From positions 1 to 59,957 of the forward strand of contig CAVFNL010000032.1 of the NCBI GenBank assembly GCA_963623875.1: DNA of 59,957 nt, in the 5' to 3' direction. A program made the translations under genes and the position numbers. The notes under the pieces were generated by a model. It made no database searches. It saw nothing but the letters and a program-made list of their open reading frames with translations, and had not been told where the DNA came from. Below, in pieces: positions 44,115-52,112 of the stretch. The stretch is from UBA3206 sp963623875 (GTDB taxonomy: Bacteria > Bacillota_I > Bacilli_A > Acholeplasmatales > Anaeroplasmataceae). Position 1 is the first letter of the stretch. Each line of letters begins with the position of its first letter.

Positions 44115-44228
44115 TTACGCTTTGTCTGTCTTGTTTTCAACTTTTTTCAAAATGCTTCTTATTCTTTTCTCGTGCGAATTTTTCTCATATGGTCTTATTT
44201 CATCGATTCTTTTTTCTATTATTTGCAT
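44115..44228 (-). pseudogene. ParB-like / phage DNA methylase N-terminal remnant
   Basis: An ATG at 44228 with an AAGGAG site begins MQIIEKRIDEIRPYEKNSH and stops after 37 residues. The IDEIxPYEKN opening is typical of the ParB/Srx N-terminal domain found in phage ParB-methyltransferase proteins, whose next segment (the NDEAV-AVA region) is missing. So only the first 20 or so residues of the original protein remain. Confidence 0.5.
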
Positions 44229-44245
44229 TTTTCGTTCTCCTTAAA

Positions 44246-44268
44246 TAAAAAAAGCACCTTGCGGTGCT
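44246..44268 (-). terminator. Prophage intrinsic terminator
   Basis: AGCACC (44253-44258), loop TTGC, GGTGCT (44263-44268), followed on the minus strand by seven T. It sits 20 bases upstream of the ATG of the ParB-like remnant and shares its loop sequence with the terminator at 40444-40459. Confidence 0.75.
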
Positions 44269-44356
44269 CTTATGGGTGGCTTGTAGATGTATCTTCGTTT
44301 CTTTCTACGATATCATTATATCACTAAAAAGAATTACAAACGTTACACTTGCATTT

Positions 44357-44576
44357 TTAGGAGATTTCTTTAAGTAATCTAAACACAACGATACGCACCC
44401 ATTCGATTGTATATTCATATTTTTCTATAATTTCTCTATGTGTAGCACTTAATATATTTTTCGCGCATTATAGTTTCATAGTCACATTTTCCGATTAATG
44501 ATATTAATTACTCTTTAGCGCAATTATCTTCTAATACATCTTTTAATTTTAACACTAGATTCATCAATCAAAAGTT
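44357..44576 (-). pseudogene. Decayed prophage regulator-like fragment
   Basis: Three minus-strand frames hold coding pieces in sequence: MNLVLKLKDVLEDNCAKE, then LIGKCDYETIMREKY, then ILSATHREIIEKYEYTIEWV ending KEIS at a TAA at 44357. Joined, they form a helical protein end with a possible helix-turn-helix, like late-gene regulators of the ArpU/RinA kind, but identity is weak. The 85 bases between it and the terminator hold nothing I can name. Confidence 0.35.
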
Positions 44577-44584
44577 TATAAATA

Positions 44585-45907
44585 TTATTTTTTTAATATT
44601 TTATTTGAAGTTTCATTCTTAATCTTTTGCATATCAACATCAAGTTCATATGATAGATTTGCAGCATCCCTTAATTTTTCTTTATAAATTTCTTTATCAG
44701 TTTCACTATATTCTTTTTTATAGAATATTTGATGTTCCAAAGAAGCCCAAGTTTGCATTGCAATTGTACGAAGTTGAATTTCTACTTTCATAGGTTTCTT
44801 TTCATTGCTTAAATATATAGGAATTTCAACTATCATATGAAGAGATCTATAACCATTTGGTTTAGGATTTTTAATATAATCTTTAACTTCTAAAATCTTT
44901 AAATCATCTTGTTTTTCGATTGAAGACTTTAATACATAAATATCTTCAATAAATGAACATATTACTCTAATTCCTGCTATATCAGATAAATTATTTTCAA
45001 TTGAATCAAGAGTTAAAGGTAATTGTTTTCTTATTATTTTATCTAGAATAGATTCTGGACTCTTAAGCCTTGATTGGATAGAATCAATAGGATTTCTATC
45101 AGACATTAATGAAAATTGCTTGTTTAATACCTTAAATTTAGTTTCAACTTCCATTATGGCACATTCATAATATGCCATAAGTTGTTTAGCTTTAGTAATT
45201 TGTTTTACAAACTCTACCCTCATTGATGGAGTTATAAGAATTTCATCTTCTCGGAGATTTCTTTCTTTATTCTTTAACTTTTTAGAAATACTCATACCAT
45301 CTCCGATGTCATAAAATTCTGTTTCGTAGTTGTTATTGGTTTTTAAAAAATCATGAAAATCATTTAGTTTCCTTACAAGTCCACGAAGAGATCTAGACAT
45401 ACCATCCAAATTCTTATCAGTGAACCCATGAAAATTCATGTTATCACAAACAATTATTCCACCAATATTTAAATTTTTTTCATATATTTCAAAAAATCTT
45501 TTATATTGCCCTTTTGCGGCATCTATAAATATTAAATCAAATTTAATATCCGAAATAAGAGGATATGCATCTAAAGCATCTTTAAATATCAATTTAATGT
45601 TATTTTCTAATCCTAATTCTTTAATGTTTTTTGATGCTTCTTCAAACATTAAAGAGTCGCGTTCTATACTGTAAACTACCGCATCATTACATTTTGCCAT
45701 ACGTTCAGCAGAATATCCTATTGCGCTACCTATTTCAAGAATAGTTTTAACATTATATTTTTTTATAGTTTCTTCTAAGAATTTAAGACCTTCATCAGTT
45801 ATTATAGGAACTTCGTGCGCAATCGCATATTCGCGCATTTTAAGTTCATAATCATTAAACGATAAACCAAGTTTTGGATCTATTTCACTAGAAATATTTA
45901 TACCCAT
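44585..45907 (-). CDS. TrmR-like SAM methyltransferase fused to small alarmone synthetase
   Basis: One 440-residue frame joins two enzymes. Residues 1-210 are a class I O-methyltransferase of the YrrM/TrmR type, which methylates 5-hydroxyuridine in tRNA: SAM motif ILEIGSAIGYSAERM (about 57-71), FDLIFIDAAKGQY and VCDNMNFHG. Residues 225-440 are a RelA/SpoT-type (p)ppGpp synthetase of small alarmone synthetase length: RLKSPESILDKI (near 281), LSDIAGIRVICSF, PKPNGYRSLH (near 352), VEIQLRT (near 376) and WASLEHQIFYKK. No hydrolase domain is present. Key residues for pyrophosphate transfer appear intact. The gene starts one base before the DUF1292 stop, in the place where Bacillus has yrrM alone. 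Confidence 0.9.
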   Translation of the reverse strand: MGINISSEIDPKLGLSFNDYELKMREYAIAHEVPIITDEGLKFLEETIKKYNVKTILEIGSAIGYSAERMAKCNDAVVYSIERDSLMFEEASKNIKELGLENNIKLIFKDALDAYPLISDIKFDLIFIDAAKGQYKRFFEIYEKNLNIGGIIVCDNMNFHGFTDKNLDGMSRSLRGLVRKLNDFHDFLKTNNNYETEFYDIGDGMSISKKLKNKERNLREDEILITPSMRVEFVKQITKAKQLMAYYECAIMEVETKFKVLNKQFSLMSDRNPIDSIQSRLKSPESILDKIIRKQLPLTLDSIENNLSDIAGIRVICSFIEDIYVLKSSIEKQDDLKILEVKDYIKNPKPNGYRSLHMIVEIPIYLSNEKKPMKVEIQLRTIAMQTWASLEHQIFYKKEYSETDKEIYKEKLRDAANLSYELDVDMQKIKNETSNKILKK

Positions 45908-46227
45908 TACTTATCACACTCACAAGAATCGCAACTACCACCACATGAACAATCTCCTTCACATGCTGAATAATTATTTCCATTCTTTTCTAACCAATCA
46001 TCTAATGCATCTTGTAGCATATTCCATTCATCATCAGATTCAATATCAGAAAGTCTTCCTTGTCCATTTCCTTCAGGTGTATAAATTGCAGCACCTGCAG
46101 TATTTGATTTAGGATCTTTGAATACTACATAATCATGATTATAATCTTCAGAATGATAAGTAAACAAAATTTCACAGTCAATTTCTTTTCCATCTTCAGT
46201 TGTTATAGTTATAATATTTTCTTTCAT
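45907..46227 (-). CDS. DUF1292 (YrzB-like) protein with cysteine-rich tail
   Basis: The first 90 or so of 106 residues match DUF1292 (ITITTEDGKEIDCEILFTY, YVVFKD, EWNMLQDALDDW), a small acidic Firmicute protein of unknown function that sits beside ruvX in Bacillus as yrzB. Unusually it ends in a tail with six cysteines in about 15 residues (CEGDCSCGGSCDSCECDK), which could bind metal. It lies two bases after ruvX and overlaps the fusion gene by one base. Confidence 0.88.
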   Translation of the reverse strand: MKENIITITTEDGKEIDCEILFTYHSEDYNHDYVVFKDPKSNTAGAAIYTPEGNGQGRLSDIESDDEWNMLQDALDDWLEKNGNNYSACEGDCSCGGSCDSCECDK

Positions 46228-46229
46228 TT

Positions 46230-46658
46230 TTAAGCTCCTTTATTTTTATAGTTTAAATAATCTTCAAGTATTACAACTGCAGCAAGTTCATCTTTTTTCT
46301 CATGGCGTTTCTTACGATTAACATTACACGAAATCATCGCACGATCAACTACAACTGTTGTAAGACGTTCATCCCATAAAATAACTTCTATATTGTTATT
46401 TTTTTCTTCAATCATTTTCTTAAAATCAATTGAGATATTAGCTCTATCCCCTAAATCTCCATTCATGTGTTTAGGAAGGCCTAAGACTATCTTAGTTACG
46501 CCTTCTTTTTCACATATCTTCAATACTTCTTCTAAACAATATTGATAGTTATCATCTCTAAATCTTATGGTAGTATAAGTTCTTGCAAGAAACGAATAAC
46601 TATCAGATATCGCAACACCACAAGTTCTACTTCCTAAATCAAGTCCTAAATATTTCAT
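46230..46658 (-). CDS. ruvX: YqgF/RuvX family RNase H-fold nuclease
   Basis: The 142-residue protein has the RNase H-fold pattern of the YqgF family: catalytic Asp in GLDLGSRTCGVA (near residue 7), GLPKHMNGD, and the second acidic site in LWDERLTT followed by KDELAAVVILEDYL. The family acts on 16S pre-rRNA 5' ends and was first described as a Holliday-junction resolvase-like protein. It begins at the last base of alaS, an arrangement conserved in Bacilli. Confidence 0.94.
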   Translation of the reverse strand: MKYLGLDLGSRTCGVAISDSYSFLARTYTTIRFRDDNYQYCLEEVLKICEKEGVTKIVLGLPKHMNGDLGDRANISIDFKKMIEEKNNNIEVILWDERLTTVVVDRAMISCNVNRKKRHEKKDELAAVVILEDYLNYKNKGA

Positions 46659-49273
46659 TATTTCACAAGTTCCATAACAGTTTGTAATGCTTCATCAAGT
46701 TTTTGTGGATTCTTTCCACCAGCTTGTGCAAGATTAGGTTTTCCTCCACCATTTCCATCACAAACTAATGCCGCAGCTTTTACTATTTGACCAGCATTAT
46801 ATTTTTTTGATGTAGCACATACAAATGTAACTTTAACATTATCAGTTGACGCAAGTAATACTAAATCTAGATTAAAGTTATTAACCATTGCGGATGCCAT
46901 ATCTTTTAATAGATTTGAGTCATTTATATCACATTTTGTAATAATTGCATTATTATTTATTAATTCTTTATAAGATTCAAGAGATTTTAATGCCTGTGAA
47001 CTCTTTTGTTCTTGATATTTTCCTTCAAGTTCATGAAGGCTATTCTTAGCTTTTTCTACCATTTCTTTAATGAATAGAACATATCTATATCCTCTTAAAT
47101 TAGTATCTAGATTAACTTTATTATATTCTAACTTTATACCATTAGCTAATGCTTCTAAAACAATAGATTGTGCTTTATTATTTAAAGTCTCAATTGTATC
47201 TAATTGATTCTTTAAGTTTTCTTTCAATAAATCAAAGGCTTTATCACCTGTAGTCGCAAGAACACGGAAAATTCCTGAACCAATTGATTCCACATAATTT
47301 ATTTCATATTCAACTATATCTTTAGTATTTGATACATGAGTTCCCGCACAGAATTCCTTAGAAACTTCCATATCAACAACTCTTACTTTATCTTTATACT
47401 TTTCATCAAATAAAGCCATAGCACCTAACTTTTTAGCCTCTTCTATATCAAGTACATGTGTTACAACAGGATGTGATTTTTTAATATACTCATTTACTAT
47501 ATCTTCAATTTTAATTATTTCATCATCAGTTAGATTTTGATAATTATTAAAATCAAAACGAGAATATGTGCTACATACTTGAGATCCTTGTTGGTGCGAA
47601 TGAGTTCCTACAACTTTTTGTAATGCACTTTGGAATAAATGCGCCGCAGAGTGATTCTTTCTTGTAAGTTCCCTATTTTCATAATCAACAATACACTCAA
47701 CGATATCACCAACGCTTAAAGTATTATTTTCAAGTTTATGCAAATATTGACCATTTGGCATCTTAGATACATCTAAAACATTAATTCCTGCAATTGTTCC
47801 TTTATCACATAATTGTCCTCCAGAGAAGGCATAGAAAGGTGTTTTATCTAAAACAACTGAATCTCCAAATACTGCAATAACTTTAGATTGTGAATTTAAA
47901 GTTTCATATCCTATGAATTCACTTTCTAATCTAAATTCCATAAATTCTTTGTTTTGTCCTTTCATAGAACCATAATCTTTTCTTGCAGCTCTAGCTCTTT
48001 CCTTTTGAGCCTCCATTGCCTTAAGGAATCCATCGTGGTCTACAGTATATCCTAAGTCTTCTGCATATTCTACTGTAAGTTCATATGGGAATCCAAATGT
48101 ATCATATAGAAGGAACGCATCTTCACCTGAAATCACTTTATTATTTGATGATTCTGCAATTTGTGCAAATTTCTTTTCACCAACACCAAGTGTTTGAAGA
48201 AATTTTTCTTCTTCTCTTGTAATTACTTCTTTTACAATAGTTGCTTTTTCACTTAAATATGGATAGAACATACCCATTATTTCTATAACCTTATCAACAA
48301 GTGATGCCATAAATGGTTTATTAATTCCTAATTGATGTCCGTATTTAGTTGCTCTACGAAGAACACGACGTAATACATATCCTCTTCCTTCGTTAGATAA
48401 TGCTGCACCATCGGCAACCGCAAATGTTACAGTACGAACATGGTCTGAAATTACCTTGAATGCCATTTGCCCTTCATATTTAACACCAGAAATCTTTTCA
48501 ATTTCCTTTATAATAGGCATAAATAAATCTGTGTCATAGTTTGTATCAACACCTTGCATAACGCAACATAAACGTTCAAGTCCGCAACCTGTATCAATAT
48601 TCTTATGAGGAAGTTCTTTATAGTCTTTTCTCTCTACCCCTTCTTTTGAATTAAATTGAGAGAATACAATGTTCCAAATTTCAATATAACGATCATTTTC
48701 AAGGTCTTCTTTTAAACAAACTATACCTCTTTTATCATATTTTTCTCCACGGTCAAAGAAAATCTCAGTATCAGGACCACAAGGACCTTCACCAATTTCC
48801 CAGAAATTTCCTTCTAGTGGAATTAAATGCTCTTTATCCATTCCACATTTAATCCATAAATCTCTTGTCTTAAAATCATCAGGATAGAATGTAATATATA
48901 ATCTATCTTTATCGAAACCAAACCATTTATCACTTGTTAATAGTTCGAAAGCCCATGGTAATACTTCATCACGGAAATAGTCTCCGATAGAAAAGTTTCC
49001 AAGCATTTCAAAGAAAGTGTGATGTCTAGCTGTTTTTCCTACATTTTCAATATCATTAGTACGAATACATTTTTGTGCATTTGTAATTCTTGGATTATCA
49101 GGAATTACAGATCCATCAAAATATTTCTTTAATGGAGTAACTCCTGCATTAGTCCATAAAAGAGTAGGATCGTTTTGTGGTATTAAAGATGCTGAAGGTT
49201 CAACTGCATGACCTTTTGAAGCAAAGAAATCTAACCACATTTGTCTAATTTCATATGATTTTAAATTTTTCAT
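46658..49273 (-). CDS. alaS: Alanyl-tRNA synthetase
   Basis: AlaRS charges tRNA-Ala. In these 871 residues the class II catalytic core (about 1-440, with RHHTFFEMLGNFSIGDYF, PCGPDTEIFFD and NEGRGYVLRR), the editing domain (about 550-710, with NHSAAHLFQSAL and CAGTHVSNT supplying the zinc ligands) and the C-Ala domain (about 740-871, ending with GNGGGKPNLAQAGG) are all present. Length is typical (about 870-880). Expression is controlled by the T-box directly upstream; the ribosome binding site is AGGAGG. Confidence 0.98.
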   Translation of the reverse strand: MKNLKSYEIRQMWLDFFASKGHAVEPSASLIPQNDPTLLWTNAGVTPLKKYFDGSVIPDNPRITNAQKCIRTNDIENVGKTARHHTFFEMLGNFSIGDYFRDEVLPWAFELLTSDKWFGFDKDRLYITFYPDDFKTRDLWIKCGMDKEHLIPLEGNFWEIGEGPCGPDTEIFFDRGEKYDKRGIVCLKEDLENDRYIEIWNIVFSQFNSKEGVERKDYKELPHKNIDTGCGLERLCCVMQGVDTNYDTDLFMPIIKEIEKISGVKYEGQMAFKVISDHVRTVTFAVADGAALSNEGRGYVLRRVLRRATKYGHQLGINKPFMASLVDKVIEIMGMFYPYLSEKATIVKEVITREEEKFLQTLGVGEKKFAQIAESSNNKVISGEDAFLLYDTFGFPYELTVEYAEDLGYTVDHDGFLKAMEAQKERARAARKDYGSMKGQNKEFMEFRLESEFIGYETLNSQSKVIAVFGDSVVLDKTPFYAFSGGQLCDKGTIAGINVLDVSKMPNGQYLHKLENNTLSVGDIVECIVDYENRELTRKNHSAAHLFQSALQKVVGTHSHQQGSQVCSTYSRFDFNNYQNLTDDEIIKIEDIVNEYIKKSHPVVTHVLDIEEAKKLGAMALFDEKYKDKVRVVDMEVSKEFCAGTHVSNTKDIVEYEINYVESIGSGIFRVLATTGDKAFDLLKENLKNQLDTIETLNNKAQSIVLEALANGIKLEYNKVNLDTNLRGYRYVLFIKEMVEKAKNSLHELEGKYQEQKSSQALKSLESYKELINNNAIITKCDINDSNLLKDMASAMVNNFNLDLVLLASTDNVKVTFVCATSKKYNAGQIVKAAALVCDGNGGGKPNLAQAGGKNPQKLDEALQTVMELVK

Positions 49274-49286
49274 AATAATCCTCCTA

Positions 49287-49500
49287 TAATTAAAAAAGCC
49301 CTTAGATTAAATCTAAGGACGAATTACCGTGTTACCACCTTAGTTCAGAACATAAATTCTGCACTCAATATCTTTTAAAGCAAGACCTTCTCGTTACTCA
49401 ATAGTAGCCTTCAAAATAATTTTATATAATCTTACACCATCCGATTACTCTCTAAAATAAAACATATTTTTACTCATCTATTTTCTACATAACATAAATA
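49287..49500 (-). promoter_or_regulatory. T-box riboswitch controlling alaS (alanine specifier GCU)
   Basis: On the minus strand the leader reads AGAGAGTAATCGGATGGTG (Stem I start), then GAAGGCTACTATTGAGTAA with a GCU alanine codon at 49406-49408 in the specifier position, then AACTAAGGTGGTAACACGG (T-box at 49327-49339), then a terminator. The UGGU of the T-box can pair with the ACCA end of uncharged tRNA-Ala. Uncharged tRNA would favour the antiterminator and let alaS be transcribed. The T-box sequence ends AACACGG instead of the consensus ACCGCG. Confidence 0.93.
49291..49317 (-). terminator. T-box terminator hairpin
   Basis: CCTTAGATT (49300-49308) pairs with AATCTAAGG (49309-49317), and a run of T follows on the minus strand. 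The distal arm (CCTTAG) can instead pair with CTAAGG next to the T-box to form the antiterminator. Confidence 0.88.
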
Positions 49501-49572
49501 TTATATCATATTTTTTTTAAATGCAAAGTAAAATATATTAATTTTATATATATAAATTTGGAGGTATTATAA

Positions 49573-49854
49573 ATGAATAAATTAGGAAAAATAATTAGAA
49601 TCTATCGTATGAACAAAAACTATAAACAACGTTATGTCGCTGAATGTCTTGATATAAATCAATCAACATATTCTCGTATTGAAAGTGGAAATGTATTTCC
49701 TAGTCTTGAAATTTTGTATAAGTTATCAAAACTTTTATCTTTTTCTATAGACAAGGTCTTAGAAATGACATTTAGTAATCAAAAGATTTATCAAATACAA
49801 TCATCTAATCTTAAAAATTATCTTTTTCTTTCTCTAAAAAATCATAAGGAGTAA
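49573..49854 (+). CDS. XRE family helix-turn-helix protein
   Basis: The 93 residues contain a Cro/CI-type DNA-binding domain (about 1-65): LGKIIRIYRMNKNYKQRYVA, the recognition helix region NQSTYSRIESGNVFP and LEILYKLSKLL. The C-terminal 28 residues have no known domain. It has a strong GGAGGT site and is transcribed away from alaS. Its end overlaps the end of recD2 (convergent) by 44 bases, so the two transcripts are antisense to each other there. Target unknown. Confidence 0.88.
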   Translation: MNKLGKIIRIYRMNKNYKQRYVAECLDINQSTYSRIESGNVFPSLEILYKLSKLLSFSIDKVLEMTFSNQKIYQIQSSNLKNYLFLSLKNHKE

Positions 49855-52111
49855 TTCCATAAGCACCTATTTCCTTTAATTCTTTAAATGGAATAGTTTT
49901 GTCTTCTATAAGTATGATGTTGTCTTTCTTTTCCTCTTTTTTAAATCCTATAAGACGATTTAAAAGAGTAGTTTGTCTTTCTACTTCTTCTTTTAAAAGG
50001 CTTTGTTTTAACGCATCAAACGACCCAAGGACTATAAGTTTTTCTTTAGCACGTGAAAATGCTGTATATATTAATTTAATCCTTAACATGATATTGTATT
50101 CATAAAGAATTGGAACGATAACATTTTTAAATTCACTACCCTGAGCTTTATGAATTGAAATAGCATACGCAAGGTCTAAGTCATCCAAGTCTTCAACAGC
50201 ATATTTTACTTTAATATTATCAAATAAAATCATTAAATATGATTCTTTTTTGTCTGAATTAATTGAAATGATTCTACCAATATCACCATTCATGATACCT
50301 TTATCAGGATCGTTTTTTAACTGAATAACTTTATCATTTTCTTTAAATACTTTAGATCCACGAACTATTTTTTTTTGATTATTATTAAATTTTTCTTGAA
50401 TTTCTTTATTAATACTATCAATTCCTACAATTCCTGCATACATAGGAATTAATATTTGAAGATCTTCAAATATATTACCTCCACCTTTAATAAATCTATC
50501 AACAATCTTAATTATAAGTTCTTTAGAATTTTTTGAATTCACTTCATAGAAATATAAATCCTTTTTATTCAAAAATAGATTATAATCTATTAAATGAAAA
50601 GTAATATCTTTACAAAGACTTACAATGGATGAATCCTTATCTTGTCGCATTATTTCTTTTAATGTTTTAGAATTTATTATTGTTGAATCAATTAATTCTT
50701 TCAGCACATTACCAGGTCCTACAGATGGAAGTTGCATACTGTCACCAAGAATTATTACAAAAGCATTAGTTTTAATTGCCTTAAATAATGCGTACGCCAA
50801 TTCTATATCAACCATTGAAAATTCATCTATTACAATAATATCTTCATTTATTTTATTAAATTCATCATATTCAAAACCACAAGACTCAGTATACCCTAAT
50901 GCTTTATGTATTGTTTTAGATACAACATTGCATTCTCGCCCAAGTCTCATCGCAGCTCTACCTGTAGGTGCACACAAAAGTAATCTTCTTCTAAATTTAT
51001 CATCCGTAATACTTTTATTATCAATAAGTGCAAATAAATTTATAATTGCTTTTACTATAGTTGTTTTTCCTGTACCAGGTCCACCTGTAATAATTGATAT
51101 TTTATTATTTATAGCACTAAATATAGCCTCTTTTTGAGATGATGTATAAATAATATTGTACGTTTGTTCAATAAACATAAGTTTTGAATCTAATAAATGT
51201 TTATCATAGCATCTAAAATGTAATAAATTTTTTATTCTATATAGTTCTTCTACAAATCCAACTTCAGCCCTATATAAGGATATAGGATAAATTCTATCAT
51301 CTTCTAATATAATTTTATTAGATTCGCTAAGGGATGATATAACATCCAATACCTCATTATCTAAAATATATTCATTCGAATTATGATTCAAATATTCGAG
51401 CGCATTATAAACCAAATCTTCTTTATAAGAATAAGTATTTCCACTTTCATAACATAAATGATTTAAAATGTATAAAACACATTCAGATATACGCATTACA
51501 TTATGTGACGATATACCTATATGCATCGCAATCTCATCTGCTTTTTTAAATCCGAAGTTATCTAATTCTTTAATCAAAATGTAAGGATTTTCGTTTATTT
51601 TTTTTAATGAATCATTTTGGTACTTCATAAATATCTTTGATACATTTTGACTGCTTAATCCTAAATCAATTAGACTTACATAAACATCATTAGATTCTTT
51701 ATTTTTTTTTAATGAATCATATATAAATTCTATTTTTTTTTGACTTAATCCTTTAATTTTTTTTAAAACATTTTTATCTTCTATAATTAAATCTATTGCA
51801 TTATACCCTAATAAATCATAAATTTTTTCAGCTGTTTTTTTACCTACACCATCTACAAAATTATCAAAGTATGAAACAATGCCTTCTTTGCTTTTATCTA
51901 AATGAAGTCTATAAGATTTAGAAATGTATTCTTGGCCATATTTAGAAGAAAATTTAACATCACATATAAATTTATAATATGATTCTAAATTAATAATTGG
52001 AAAATATCCTTTAATAATTACATCTTCTTTATCTTGTGTTTTAGTTTTTAATATTTTATAAGAATTTTCGCCTTCAAAAATTATAAGCACAACTTTTCCA
52101 ACTATTTCCAT
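49811..52111 (-). CDS. recD2: RecD2 family 5'-3' DNA helicase
   Basis: RecD2 is a superfamily 1B helicase acting in DNA damage tolerance independently of RecBC. The 766 residues have an N-terminal OB-like and helix-hairpin-helix region (about 1-200, with GVGKKTAEKIYDLL and IKGLSQKKIEFI), Walker A GGPGTGKTT (near 343), Walker B VIDEFSMVD, ILGDSMQLPSVGPGN (motif III) and the C-terminal SIHKAQGSEF and YTAFSRAKEKL motifs. Length fits the family (700-850). It lies two bases after nadE. Confidence 0.96.
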   Translation of the reverse strand: MEIVGKVVLIIFEGENSYKILKTKTQDKEDVIIKGYFPIINLESYYKFICDVKFSSKYGQEYISKSYRLHLDKSKEGIVSYFDNFVDGVGKKTAEKIYDLLGYNAIDLIIEDKNVLKKIKGLSQKKIEFIYDSLKKNKESNDVYVSLIDLGLSSQNVSKIFMKYQNDSLKKINENPYILIKELDNFGFKKADEIAMHIGISSHNVMRISECVLYILNHLCYESGNTYSYKEDLVYNALEYLNHNSNEYILDNEVLDVISSLSESNKIILEDDRIYPISLYRAEVGFVEELYRIKNLLHFRCYDKHLLDSKLMFIEQTYNIIYTSSQKEAIFSAINNKISIITGGPGTGKTTIVKAIINLFALIDNKSITDDKFRRRLLLCAPTGRAAMRLGRECNVVSKTIHKALGYTESCGFEYDEFNKINEDIIVIDEFSMVDIELAYALFKAIKTNAFVIILGDSMQLPSVGPGNVLKELIDSTIINSKTLKEIMRQDKDSSIVSLCKDITFHLIDYNLFLNKKDLYFYEVNSKNSKELIIKIVDRFIKGGGNIFEDLQILIPMYAGIVGIDSINKEIQEKFNNNQKKIVRGSKVFKENDKVIQLKNDPDKGIMNGDIGRIISINSDKKESYLMILFDNIKVKYAVEDLDDLDLAYAISIHKAQGSEFKNVIVPILYEYNIMLRIKLIYTAFSRAKEKLIVLGSFDALKQSLLKEEVERQTTLLNRLIGFKKEEKKDNIILIEDKTIPFKELKEIGAYGITPYDFLEKEKDNF

Positions 52112-52112
52112 T

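Noticed and set aside
40194..44576. Intact prophage or satellite element
   Set aside because: There is no integrase, portal, large terminase or lysin, and several genes are broken or joined out of frame. I could not find flanking attachment repeats by eye.
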